Assembly (NCBI RefSeq): GCF_022483985.1
Contig: NZ_JAKVME010000001.1
Span: forward strand, 1,488,001 to 1,552,000
Reading direction: 5' to 3'
From: Acetobacter sp.
Lineage (GTDB): Bacteria; Pseudomonadota; Alphaproteobacteria; Acetobacterales; Acetobacteraceae
Length of the DNA stretch: 64,000 nucleotides
Shown here one piece after another: positions 9,942 to 18,762 of this stretch. The translations under genes were made by a program, and so were the position numbers. The notes under the pieces are model-generated. The model saw nothing but the letters and a program-made list of their open reading frames with translations. It was not told the DNA's origin and searched no databases. Every line of letters begins with the position of its first letter. Positions within the stretch are counted from its first letter, which is position 1.

Positions 9942-10313
9942 TACCAGCGGTTTTTCTGCGTGTTTCTTTATGTCAGGGAGATTTACGGGGCGGTGCTTCG
10001 AACCCCATCCAAGGTGCGCCTTTGAAAACCGTTTGCCTCCAACACACTCAAGCCCGCGGCCTGTGGGTCCTTGCGGGCGCGGGCGGAGCAAACATCAACC
10101 TCCGCAAAACTCAATCCGTTATGCTGTCGTATGATTGCCAGACTGGTGACTGCCCCATCTCCGACCTCCATCAGTCTCACGGAACAGAAAATCGGACGAA
10201 TCTGTAAAAATTTCAGGGCAGTTTCCGTTCAGACCGGACCACGGAGACCACTCCAACTCATTTTTCATCGCGTAACCTTGTCCGGCCAGACATCGGACAT
10301 TACTCCGAAAACA
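9942..10313. other. Intergenic gap with one copy of a GC-rich dispersed repeat
   Basis: 372 bases between yigZ and the 3' end of gpsA. The left part (9986-10086) is a repeat copy described separately. The rest shows only short out-of-context reading frames without plausible ribosome binding sites or protein-like composition. No RNA gene was recognised. Confidence 0.6.
9986..10086 (+). repeat. Dispersed GC-rich repeat, copy A
   Basis: The block contains CGGGGCGGTGCTTCGAACCC, then CCTTTGAAAACCGTTTG, then GGTCCTTGCGGGCGCGGGCGG. The same order of blocks occurs at 54797-54887 (plus strand) and partly at 46681-46773 (minus strand). The three copies are degenerate, and no protein is encoded. Confidence 0.6.
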
Positions 10314-11279
10314 TTATAGCCCCGTCTCCGATCCGGCAGGCCGCATCAGCAGACCGTTCATCACCGTTTCCAGATCAGCCCGGCTCTCCACCAGATCGGT
10401 CACGGCATCAATCACCGGCACGGAAACCCCCTTCCGGCGCGCAAGAGCCGCCAGCGCACCCGCGGTCGCCACCCCCTCAGCCACGCCGCCGAGAGTCATG
10501 GAAATCTGTTGCAGAGTGCTGCCCTGCCCCAGCGCCAGCCCGACACGATAGTTGCGGGATGATCCACCCGTACAGGTCAGCAGCAGATCACCCACACCAG
10601 CCAGCCCCGCCATCGTCGCGGCCTGCCCTCCCAGCGCTCCGGCCAGACGACTGATTTCAGCCAGTCCGCGTGTCACCAGCGCGGCGCGGGCATTCTCGCC
10701 GAGACCCGCGCCAATGGCCGCGCCCGCCGCAATGGCGATGACATTCTTCGCCGCCCCGCCAAGCTGCACACCAGCGATATCCGTGCTGTCATACAAACGA
10801 AAACGCGATGTTCCCAGCAAATCCGCCAGAGTGCGGGCCAGCCCCGGCTGCGCGGCGGCGATCACTGCGGCAGCAGGCAGACCATCAGCCACCTCATGAG
10901 CAAAATTCGGCCCTGAGAGGATCGCGCCATTCAGGTCTGGCCGTCCGTCACGCAAAATATCGAGCGGGAAACGCAGGCTCTCCGGCTCCACGCCCTTGCA
11001 GCACAGAACGACCGGCGCGGATGTCCGCACGTCCTTCAGCACGGAAGCAAAATACTTCATCGGGACAACGGACAGGACCATATCCGCGTCCATCAGCAAG
11101 CTGTCTGTCACGGTAACGGTTTCGGGAAGCGGATGATCCGCAAGACGCGGCATCGCGCCGTTCGGCAGCCTCGTCGCGGGATTACGGGCCCACAGTTGCA
11201 CCGCAGCTCCGGCGCGCGCCGCCTGAAGCGCCAGCGCGATGCCCCATGATCCTGCCCCGATGACCGCAATCCGCTTCAT
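10314..11279 (-). CDS. gpsA: Glycerol-3-phosphate dehydrogenase [NAD(P)+] GpsA
   Basis: A 321-aa enzyme that reduces dihydroxyacetone phosphate to sn-glycerol-3-phosphate for phospholipid synthesis. The Rossmann motif IAVIGAGSWGIALA opens the protein, followed by LSVVPMKYF, SGPNFAHEVADGLPAA and the catalytic-lysine region GGAAKNVIAIAAG, all typical of GpsA. The start is ATG 11279, placing the Rossmann motif right at the N-terminus; an in-frame ATG at 11336 lies within the upstream gene. Its start overlaps the stop of rlmJ by four bases, so the pair is coupled. Confidence 0.95.
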   Translation of the reverse strand: MKRIAVIGAGSWGIALALQAARAGAAVQLWARNPATRLPNGAMPRLADHPLPETVTVTDSLLMDADMVLSVVPMKYFASVLKDVRTSAPVVLCCKGVEPESLRFPLDILRDGRPDLNGAILSGPNFAHEVADGLPAAAVIAAAQPGLARTLADLLGTSRFRLYDSTDIAGVQLGGAAKNVIAIAAGAAIGAGLGENARAALVTRGLAEISRLAGALGGQAATMAGLAGVGDLLLTCTGGSSRNYRVGLALGQGSTLQQISMTLGGVAEGVATAGALAALARRKGVSVPVIDAVTDLVESRADLETVMNGLLMRPAGSETGL

Positions 11280-12127
11280 TCCGGCACAACCCACTCCACC
11301 AGGGATTCCGTGTTTCCGTCTCCGAGATATTTGCACAGCGTGGAGAGAATGGCAGCACCTTCCTCGTCAAATCTGAATGGAGGGTTGGCGATCAGCAGGC
11401 CGCAGCCATTCAGCAGGGCTGGGTCGAGCGGAGGACGGATGGTCAGTTCCAGATTGAGCAGGTTTCTCTGCCCGGCATCCTGCAACGCGTTGAAAAAGGC
11501 TCTTGGTGGAGAACGATGTTTGATCGGATACCATACGGCCACAATTCCGGACGGGAAACGCTGACGCGCTGTGATCACGGCCCTGACGAGGTCAGTAAAC
11601 TCGGAGCGCTCTTCGAAGGGTGGGTCTATCAGCACCAGTCCCCGTTTGGCCGTCTTGGGCGGCAACAGAGCCGTCACGGCTTCATAAGCGTCACGGTGAT
11701 GCACGGCTATGGCGGGATTGTTGTGAAACAGGCGCCGCAAAGCCCGCTGATCTTCCGGATGCAATTCGCAGCAGACCAGAGAGTCGTCGGAACGCAGTGA
11801 GCGGGCCACAATCTCCGGCGAACCGGGATACATCATCTTTCCCGCATATTCCTTCATCACCTGTCGCACGAGAGCGAGCCAGTCTTTCAGCGGCTCAAGA
11901 TCCGGCGCGTCGGCAGGTAGTTCCAGCAGACGACCAATGCCGTCCCGCCACTCGCCCGTCGCTTCCGCCTGCGGAGAGGTCAGGTCATACAGGCCGATCC
12001 CCGCATGGGTATCGAGGACGGAGAACGGCGTATTCTTGCGACTAAGCGCGCGGAGCAGGGCTGTCAGCAGCGCGTGCTTCATGCAGTCGGCGAAATTGCC
12101 TGCGTGATAGAGGTGGCGATAGTTCAT
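11276..12127 (-). CDS. rlmJ: 23S rRNA (adenine2030-N6)-methyltransferase RlmJ
   Basis: A 283-aa methyltransferase. The opening MNYRHLYHAGNFADCMKHA is characteristic of RlmJ, with VLDTHAGIGLYDL (SAM-binding), YPGSPEIVA at about 100-108 and the catalytic DPPF at 168-171. It methylates A2030 of 23S rRNA. It is the first gene of a two-gene unit with gpsA (overlap 11276-11279). Confidence 0.94.
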   Translation of the reverse strand: MNYRHLYHAGNFADCMKHALLTALLRALSRKNTPFSVLDTHAGIGLYDLTSPQAEATGEWRDGIGRLLELPADAPDLEPLKDWLALVRQVMKEYAGKMMYPGSPEIVARSLRSDDSLVCCELHPEDQRALRRLFHNNPAIAVHHRDAYEAVTALLPPKTAKRGLVLIDPPFEERSEFTDLVRAVITARQRFPSGIVAVWYPIKHRSPPRAFFNALQDAGQRNLLNLELTIRPPLDPALLNGCGLLIANPPFRFDEEGAAILSTLCKYLGDGNTESLVEWVVPE

Positions 12128-12278
12128 ACCGACGCTATAGCAGTCGGCGCTCCGCTCTCAAACACACCGGCTGGAGCGGTCTGAGCATCAGAGATCACAC
12201 AAGACCGGGCATCAATGCCCTTGCACAAAACTGAACTGGTTCAAGTCCCACAACAGCCGACTTTCCGTGCATGAATTT

Positions 12279-12485
12279 TTATACGGCATTTCCAATAACG
12301 ATGGCTTTCCGGTCATCAAAGTCCATCCCACAAGTATCATTATCCACATTATTAATCAGCATATTTTGAGAAAAATTCTCTTCCTGTACAAAACCGTCAT
12401 GACCATCAATGACGATAACATCATCATACGCTTCATATCCTGCATCAGAATATGCAAGCTCTCTGAGTGATCTAAGCAGACTCAT
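12279..12485 (-). CDS. Possible small acidic protein in a low-GC gap
   Basis: A 68-aa reading frame from ATG 12485 with GGAAA about nine bases upstream; an alternative ATG at 12557 would give 92 aa. It is Asp/Asn-rich (DDVIVIDGHDG, NNVDNDTCGMDFDDR) and in a segment clearly lower in GC than its neighbours. It may be a real small gene, a remnant of a transferred gene, or chance. No family recognised. The rest of 12128-12853 holds only a hairpin at 12581-12616 (CGCCATT / AATGGCG stem). Confidence 0.3.
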   Translation of the reverse strand: MSLLRSLRELAYSDAGYEAYDDVIVIDGHDGFVQEENFSQNMLINNVDNDTCGMDFDDRKAIVIGNAV

Positions 12486-12853
12486 GAAAATGTTTCCATA
12501 ATCTGAGGGCCTTTTAGGAACTCCGGAAGAAGCAGAAACACGAGGAAAATGTCTCAATACCCGAAAGAGTGACAGTCACCCGCCATTCCTCTGGAGCATA
12601 TGCGAGAGAAATGGCGCTGACTGACTTTAACGGTCCCCGCCATACCCACGGACGACAACCGCTGTCTTAGCCTGCCGGACTCTTACACCAGCGGATCACG
12701 GTTCGGTATGCCTGATGACCGCAACCATTTCCAAGCCAAAGAACTATCCGTGTTCACACAGGATATTCGAAATACCCTGTTTTACACATGATTTCTTACT
12801 GGCGTACACCAGTCACACAAACATTCCGCGTGACCGGCATACGAGAAAAGCGT

Positions 12854-14977
12854 TCAGTAGCTCAGCGTAAATCCGCCATACCCGGCGCGGCCCTGCTGGA
12901 GATAACCCACCGGGTTTTCAAACTGGCGGTTCAGCAGGTTATCAGCACGGGCGAAGACCGTCAGGTAGCGGTTGATCTGATAGCTGGCAGCCAGATCGAT
13001 CGTGAAATATCCATGCCCCTTGGCGCATGTCTGGCAATAGCTGCCGCTCGCCGCGTAGACCGGGTAATCGCGCCAGCCGCTGACATAAAGAATATTGCCG
13101 GACAGGGTGAGATCCTTGATCGGCTTCCATGTCGTGTTGAAGTTGAACTTGTGCTGCGGGCGACGCTGAAGTGGCTGATCATCCGTCGTATCGCGTGCGT
13201 GAGTCCATGTATAATTGAGATTGAACTCAAGACTGTCCAGCGCTTTCCAGTTCAGGAAAGCCTCGACGCCATACATACGGGCACGATTCACGTTGGCGTA
13301 GGAATAAAGAGTTGTAAAAGCTGAATAGGTCGTTGTTGACTGGATCAGGTTACGCACATGATTTTCATACCATGTTGCGCCGAAATGCAGACGATCATGC
13401 GCCAGCTTCTGCTCCACGGTCACATCGTAACCAAGCAGGCGTTCAGCCCGCAGTTTCTGATTTCCCTGATAGTTGTAATAACTTCCGTTGAGTCTCCCGA
13501 AAAGCTGGTAGAGAGACGGTCCATGAAAGCCGTTACCCGCGCTGGCCTTGATGATGGTTCCGGTGCCGGGGATATGGATGGCTGGCGCAACGCGCCATGT
13601 CACATAATGTCCGTAACGTGAGTTTGAATCATAACGGATATTGGCTGCACCGTAAAGAATCTGATTCCAGTTTCCCTGGTACTGACCATATCCGGCCGTC
13701 GTATCCATGCTGGCGCGATCGCTGTAAGGCGCGTCGTTGGTTCCCGTCCCATCGCTCTGGTTGCCGTAATAGGTATCGTGGAAATGTTCCGCACCCACCA
13801 GAAAGGAACCATATTTCCTGAGATCCAGCGTTCCGTGCCAGTCAATTTTCAGACGCGAGGACCGATAGTAGTTCGGATCGTTCAGACGCGCCCCCCCGTC
13901 CGCGCCTGTGCCGATGTAGGTAAAATTGCGCCAGTTGGTCATGTAGCCCAGCCCGATCACCTGATCGAACAGACCGCCCCACGAGCGGAGATGCGCCGTA
14001 CCGCGCACAATGGCTTCGTTCTGGATCGTCCGCTGCCGCTCGCGCTGGGCGTCACCATAGGCTTCGTCCATCATTTCGTAGGAGCTATACGAACGGTAAT
14101 TGCTTTGCATCAGACGCGAAGTGAGACCGAGATCGAAATTATCCGTCACGTCATAATCCATACGGACATTCGCGCTGCGGTTGTCGTAGGTATTGCCCCG
14201 TTCGCGCTGCTCTTTCGTAACGGTCGAAAATGTACCGATATAGCGTTCGATATAACGTGGGATCGAGTGGAAACCGGTCTGCCTGTAATGAGACAGTTCG
14301 AAATTGTAGTGGAACCGGTCAAGGCTCCCACGTGCGCCAAACACCTGATTGAACGTGCCATAGGAACCACCTTCCACACGCACGAAAGGCTTGATGCGTC
14401 CCTGCCCTTTCGCAGTGGTCATGTCGATCACACCCGCCATGGCGTCGGCGCCGTAAAGACCGCTCTGCGGACCACGCAGGATTTCAATCCGGCCCAGTCC
14501 ATCCGTCATGAACTGCGCCGGGTCAAACGCGCCTGACGTGCTGCTGCCGTCATTCACATCCATTCCATCGAGACGCACTTTCACCTCGTTGGAGTTGTTT
14601 CCGCGCATGAAAATGGCTGTCGTACCCCCCATGCCTCCCGTGCTGACGACATTCAGACCGGGCTGTCTTTCCAGTATGTCCGACAGAGAACGGCGCTGCT
14701 GGGTCTGAATCTGCTGTTCGGTGACGATCGTCATGGCCGTGCCGATCTCGTCAGCCTTGATCGGCCGACGGGCTGCGCTCACCGTAATGGCTTCAGGCCA
14801 AGTATCCGTGTGTTCGGACAGAATGGAGCGGACAGTTGGCACGTCAGCAGTGTGGACGACTGGCCGGACGGCGGCTTTCTTCGTGTCCACAACCGCATCA
14901 GCAGCCTGCGCTGTCGTGGTCACAAGAAGCGTGGAAAGAACCGAGGCACCGGTTAGCAAAAGGGCGCGAAAGGGCAT
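12854..14977 (-). CDS. btuB: TonB-dependent outer-membrane receptor, probable vitamin B12 receptor (BtuB-like)
   Basis: A 707-aa outer-membrane receptor. It has a signal peptide (1-26, ending TAQA), a TonB-box-like EAITVSA (62-68), a plug domain (about 75-190: IVTEQQIQTQQRRSLSDILERQPG, IEILRGPQSGLYGADAMAGVID) and a 22-strand barrel ending in the aromatic GGFTLSY. The cobalamin riboswitch directly upstream marks corrinoid as the ligand. It needs TonB/ExbB/ExbD, which are encoded about 6 kb away. No BtuCDF transporter is in the window. Identification as a TonB receptor is certain; B12 specificity is inferred from the riboswitch. Confidence 0.93.
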   Translation of the reverse strand: MPFRALLLTGASVLSTLLVTTTAQAADAVVDTKKAAVRPVVHTADVPTVRSILSEHTDTWPEAITVSAARRPIKADEIGTAMTIVTEQQIQTQQRRSLSDILERQPGLNVVSTGGMGGTTAIFMRGNNSNEVKVRLDGMDVNDGSSTSGAFDPAQFMTDGLGRIEILRGPQSGLYGADAMAGVIDMTTAKGQGRIKPFVRVEGGSYGTFNQVFGARGSLDRFHYNFELSHYRQTGFHSIPRYIERYIGTFSTVTKEQRERGNTYDNRSANVRMDYDVTDNFDLGLTSRLMQSNYRSYSSYEMMDEAYGDAQRERQRTIQNEAIVRGTAHLRSWGGLFDQVIGLGYMTNWRNFTYIGTGADGGARLNDPNYYRSSRLKIDWHGTLDLRKYGSFLVGAEHFHDTYYGNQSDGTGTNDAPYSDRASMDTTAGYGQYQGNWNQILYGAANIRYDSNSRYGHYVTWRVAPAIHIPGTGTIIKASAGNGFHGPSLYQLFGRLNGSYYNYQGNQKLRAERLLGYDVTVEQKLAHDRLHFGATWYENHVRNLIQSTTTYSAFTTLYSYANVNRARMYGVEAFLNWKALDSLEFNLNYTWTHARDTTDDQPLQRRPQHKFNFNTTWKPIKDLTLSGNILYVSGWRDYPVYAASGSYCQTCAKGHGYFTIDLAASYQINRYLTVFARADNLLNRQFENPVGYLQQGRAGYGGFTLSY

Positions 14978-15095
14978 TGTGGTTGGCTCGTGACTGTCTG
15001 CGTTGCCACGAGCAAAAGGTCGTCCACGCTTTCACGCAGCCTTGCCAACCTGTCAGATCACCCCGTCCGACACGCCTCGTCCGCAACATCCGGTA

Positions 15096-15300
15096 TGATG
15101 GCAGGTCTCCTGACTCGCGGCGTGTGACAGGACTGTCCTCCCTTCCCGGAGATGGAACGCTCCAGTGGGCCGGCATGACACCGGACGAACATCCTGACCG
15201 CTTACAGTTGCGGGGGCAGTCCGGGCATAGGCGATCAACCACCGCACCCGGTTCCCTTTTCATCCCTCGGACACGGTCTGAACGCGTCTTGTGGGAACCA
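15096..15300 (-). promoter_or_regulatory. Cobalamin (AdoCbl-type) riboswitch upstream of btuB
   Basis: On the minus strand the conserved blocks appear in order: a 5' arm with GGGAACCGGGTGCGG, the CCCCCGCAACTGTAAGCGG core, the B12-box region CCCACTGG, then CCGGGAAGGGAGGACAG, and the 3' GAGTCAGGAGACCTGCC. This is the standard cobalamin riboswitch layout. It ends about 118 bases before the receptor start, so high intracellular cobalamin should shut down receptor synthesis. Confidence 0.93.
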
Positions 15301-15398
15301 TCATGAGGATGTGATTACAGGCAGGTTAAAGTGAGTCAATCACACCTGAGAGATCAGGACACAGACTGTGGCATACACGCCACAATGTCGGTTTAAGA

Positions 15399-16130
15399 TC
15401 AGGGCGTCAGACTGGCGCGGGCGGCATCCATAAGCCGACGCATTTCCTGCACCACGGCGGGCAACCCATCAAAAATCGCCTGACCGATCAGGAAGTGCCC
15501 GATATTCAGTTCCACGATCTCCGGGATGGAAGCCACCGGCGCAACATTCCCGAAGCTGAGACCATGTCCGGCATGCACCTCCAGCCCAAGACCCGCCGCC
15601 TGCTTCGCCGCTTTTTTCAGGCGGACGATTTCTCCCTCCTTCCCGTGGGCATAGGCTCCGGTATGCAACTCAACCACAGCCGCACCCGAGGCGGCGGAAG
15701 CCGCGATCTGCTCCGGATCAGGATCGACAAACAGCGAAACCCTGATGCCAGCGTCCCGGAGTTTTCTTATCATCGGAGACAGGCTTTCGATCTGCGCGGC
15801 GACATCCAGCCCGCCTTCCGTGGTTACCTCCTCCCGGCGCTCCGGCACGATACAGCAGGCGTGCGGCTTCAGTTTACAGGCCAGCGCCACCATTTCTTCC
15901 GTTGCCGCCATTTCCATATTCAGCGGAGCACGCAGGGTCGCACTGAGACGACTCATATCTTCGTCACGAATATGACGCCGGTCCTCGCGCAGATGCGCGG
16001 TGATCCCGTCAGCACCCGCCTTTATGGCCAGCAGGGCCGCTTCGACCGGATCAGGATGCGTGCCTCCACGCGCATTGCGAATGGTGGCGACGTGATCAAT
16101 ATTCACCCCAAGGCGCTGATGCTGGATCAT
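15399..16130 (-). CDS. pdxJ: Pyridoxine 5'-phosphate synthase PdxJ
   Basis: A 243-aa TIM-barrel enzyme that condenses 3-amino-2-oxopropyl phosphate with 1-deoxyxylulose 5-phosphate in the last ring-forming step of DXP-dependent vitamin B6 synthesis. The family opening [23 protein letters not shown] is present, as are [26 protein letters not shown], the [16 protein letters not shown] loop and the C-terminal [16 protein letters not shown] phosphate-binding region. It overlaps the end of pdxA by four bases, so the two B6 enzymes are co-translated. Confidence 0.97.
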   Translation of the reverse strand: MIQHQRLGVNIDHVATIRNARGGTHPDPVEAALLAIKAGADGITAHLREDRRHIRDEDMSRLSATLRAPLNMEMAATEEMVALACKLKPHACCIVPERREEVTTEGGLDVAAQIESLSPMIRKLRDAGIRVSLFVDPDPEQIAASAASGAAVVELHTGAYAHGKEGEIVRLKKAAKQAAGLGLEVHAGHGLSFGNVAPVASIPEIVELNIGHFLIGQAIFDGLPAVVQEMRRLMDAARASLTP

Positions 16131-17125
16131 GAGAGCAACCCTCCTTTGTAGTTCAGACGATTTTCAGACAGGACACTGGCGAGCCGGAGCGCTGCGACCA
16201 GACTGGTCGCTTCGGCAATCCCTCTGCCCGCGATATCGAACGCCGTGCCGTGGTCCGGGGATGTACGGACGATGGGAAGCCCAAGCGTGACATTCACCCC
16301 ATGCGCCATGTCCAGAGTCTTGATGGGTATCAACGCCTGATCATGATACATGCAGAGAGCTGCATCATATTTCTGCCGAGCGGTCTCCGTGAACATGGTG
16401 TCGGGCGGCATCGGACCAATAACATCAATCCCTTTGTCACGCAGGCGTTCGATCGCCGGGATGATCATATCGATCTCTTCCCGGCCCATCATCCCGTCTT
16501 CGCCGGCATGGGGATTCAGTCCCGCGACCGCGAGTCTGGGCCGGGTATTGCCGAAATCCCTTTGGAGGGAAAGAGCTGTCGTCAATCCTGTCTCGACGAT
16601 CATGTCTTCGGTCAGCGTTTCCAGCGCCTCGCGCAGGGAAACATGGATCGTCACCGGCACCACGCGCAGCATGGGACTGGCGAGCATCATGACCTCGCGT
16701 CCCGGAACATCGCAGAGTTCAGCAAGAAATTCCGTGTGACCGGGATGCGGAAAACCCGCACGGCGCAGCACGGCCTTGCTGATGGGATTGGTGACAACGC
16801 CACCCGCCACACCCGCTTTCACCAATCCAACAGCGCGGGCAATGCTGTCGATCACCGTCTGGCCGTTGGCCGAGTCAGGTTCACCGACCGTGACCGGGGC
16901 CGCCAGCCCGAGCGGGACAACCGGAAGCGCATCCCTGAAAACAGATGGTGCCTGCTCAATTGTTTCAATTTCTTTCACCGGCAATGACGAGGGAAGACAC
17001 GCGGGATCACCCAGCCATGCGAAAACCGCCTCTTCATCCCGCAGGGTCCGCCATGCGCCAGCAGTGATCTCGGGACCAATCCCGGCAGGATCACCCATTG
17101 TCAGGGCGAGTGGGAGGCGTGTCAT
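16127..17125 (-). CDS. pdxA: 4-hydroxythreonine-4-phosphate dehydrogenase PdxA
   Basis: A 332-aa metal-dependent dehydrogenase that makes the 3-amino-2-oxopropyl phosphate used by PdxJ. Landmarks are [15 protein letters not shown] at the N-terminus, the metal-binding histidines in [10 protein letters not shown] and [27 protein letters not shown], and [23 protein letters not shown]. The start is ATG 17125, whose last bases overlap the stop of the upstream dipeptidase; an earlier ATG (17155) would lie inside that gene. Gene order dipeptidase-pdxA-pdxJ forms one operon on the minus strand. Confidence 0.97.
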   Translation of the reverse strand: MTRLPLALTMGDPAGIGPEITAGAWRTLRDEEAVFAWLGDPACLPSSLPVKEIETIEQAPSVFRDALPVVPLGLAAPVTVGEPDSANGQTVIDSIARAVGLVKAGVAGGVVTNPISKAVLRRAGFPHPGHTEFLAELCDVPGREVMMLASPMLRVVPVTIHVSLREALETLTEDMIVETGLTTALSLQRDFGNTRPRLAVAGLNPHAGEDGMMGREEIDMIIPAIERLRDKGIDVIGPMPPDTMFTETARQKYDAALCMYHDQALIPIKTLDMAHGVNVTLGLPIVRTSPDHGTAFDIAGRGIAEATSLVAALRLASVLSENRLNYKGGLLS

Positions 17126-18510
17126 TGCGCGAGAGCCATCAGGACGCGCACCCATGACCGGGTGCCCTTATGAAAGGATGTCAGGCTGTATTTTTCATTC
17201 GGCGAATGGATACGGTCATCATCCAGACCAAACCCGATCAGCAGCGTGTCGAGACCGAGCGCCTCTTTCACTTCCCCGACCACGGGAATGGAACCGCCGC
17301 AACCGATAACGGCGGCCTGCGTCTCCCACTCCTCGGTGAGCGCGGCCAGCGCACTGGCGAGTTGCGGCATGTCGGCAGGCACCACGCTGGCGCGAGAACC
17401 GCCATGTGATTTGAATTCGACCGTGCAGTCAGATGGCACGCGCACGCGCACATGCTCGCGGAAACTGGCACGAACGGTCTCCGGGTCCTGTGTTCCTACA
17501 AGGCGGAAGGAAATCTTGGCCATCGCACGGGCAGGCAGGACGGTCTTGAAACCGTCTTCCTCATATCCTCCGGAAATCCCGTTGATTTCACAGCTTGGCC
17601 GACACCATGTCTGCTCCAGCGCGGAATATCCCTGCTCTCCCGCTGGCCAGCGCAACCCGACAGCACCGAGACTGTCTTCGTCCGTCGGGCCGATCTTGCG
17701 CCACTGCTCGCGCACGCTCGCCGGAATGTCCGCCAAGCCATCATAAAATCCAGCCAGCGTGACACGGCCTGTCGCCCCGTCCCGCAGATCGGAAATAATG
17801 TCGCACAGCACCTGTATTGGGTTCCGGGCAGCGTTCCCGAACATACCGGAGTGAAGATCACGATCCGCAGCGATGATCGTGACTTCCTCACCAACCATGC
17901 CGCGCAACATTGTGGTGATAGCCGGTGTTTTCGCATCCAGCATGCCCGTATCGCAGATCAGAGCCAGATCAGCGTTCAGTTCCGCGCTGTGCGTTTTGAG
18001 GAAAGGCAGAAGATTTTCTCCCCCCGACTCTTCTTCACCCTCGATCACGATTGTCACGCCTACGGGCAACTCTCCGGCGCTTTCAATCAGGGCGCGGCAG
18101 GCTTCCACAAAGGTCATGACCTGCCCTTTGTCGTCAGCTGCTCCACGGGCGCGAATTTCCTGCGCGCCGTCAAGATTGGTTACAAGCTGTGGATCGAAAG
18201 GGTCTCTCTTCCAGAGTGGGAGCGGATCGACCGGCTGCACATCATAATGCCCGTAAAACAGCACATGCGGTGCACCCGCAGACCCTGCACGGCGCGCCGT
18301 GACGATCGGATGACCCGGTGTTTCATGGATGGTGGCTGCAAAGCCCAGAGAAGACAGTTCCGCATTCAGCCATTCGGCTGCGGCACGGCAATCTTCCGCG
18401 TGAGATGTCTGCGTCGATATGCTGGGAATACGCAGGAACGCGAAAAGACGCGCAAGAGCCGCCTCCAGATTGTCATCGACTTTCTGCAGAGCGTCAATCT
18501 GTCCGGGCAT
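17122..18510 (-). CDS. M20-family metallopeptidase (dipeptidase)
   Basis: A 462-aa cytoplasmic dinuclear-zinc hydrolase of the ArgE/DapE/carnosinase group. Metal-site residues are His88 and Asp90 (FYGHYDVQP), the Asp pair at 126-127 (GAADDKGQ) and the general-base Glu region EGEEESG (157-163). The dimerisation (lid) domain lies at about 210-370. The C-terminal [18 protein letters not shown] carries the last histidine. The length and the [13 protein letters not shown] motif fit dipeptidases of the CNDP/PepV-like type. It heads the operon with pdxA and pdxJ; a functional link with B6 synthesis is not evident. Confidence 0.92.
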   Translation of the reverse strand: MPGQIDALQKVDDNLEAALARLFAFLRIPSISTQTSHAEDCRAAAEWLNAELSSLGFAATIHETPGHPIVTARRAGSAGAPHVLFYGHYDVQPVDPLPLWKRDPFDPQLVTNLDGAQEIRARGAADDKGQVMTFVEACRALIESAGELPVGVTIVIEGEEESGGENLLPFLKTHSAELNADLALICDTGMLDAKTPAITTMLRGMVGEEVTIIAADRDLHSGMFGNAARNPIQVLCDIISDLRDGATGRVTLAGFYDGLADIPASVREQWRKIGPTDEDSLGAVGLRWPAGEQGYSALEQTWCRPSCEINGISGGYEEDGFKTVLPARAMAKISFRLVGTQDPETVRASFREHVRVRVPSDCTVEFKSHGGSRASVVPADMPQLASALAALTEEWETQAAVIGCGGSIPVVGEVKEALGLDTLLIGFGLDDDRIHSPNEKYSLTSFHKGTRSWVRVLMALAQ

Positions 18511-18650
18511 TGAGTGCTTCCTGTCTGATCCGCCTCTCGTCGCTGAGGCGGAAGCATCATGACACTGGAAACAGTCTTATGGAATGTCTGGCCGGTTATT
18601 CATGTGTCGGGCAATGTTTCGCGTTACTGACACAGCAACATCAAAGCGAA

Positions 18651-18689
18651 TGTCATGTGACTGGCATTTTTCAGGCCAGTCACATGACA
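18651..18689 (-). terminator. Perfect 15-bp inverted repeat downstream of the TPR gene
   Basis: TGTCATGTGACTGGC pairs perfectly with GCCAGTCACATGACA around a 9-nt loop. It lies about 75 bases beyond the stop of the TPR protein and is the likely end of the tonB-exbBDD-TPR transcript, although a T-run is lacking. Confidence 0.6.
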
Positions 18690-18762
18690 CTTTCAGCATG
18701 CCGACCAGAAGGCAGCGACACCACTCGTATCACAAGTGGATACGATGTGCCGCTGTGTCTGT

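Noticed and set aside
9938-10207. 89-codon frame in the yigZ-gpsA gap
   Set aside because: It lies across dispersed repeat copy A and has no protein-like composition.
17452-18513. Open frame of 353 codons opposite the M20 dipeptidase
   Set aside because: Antisense to a clear enzyme gene; composition is Arg/Cys/His-rich without domain features.
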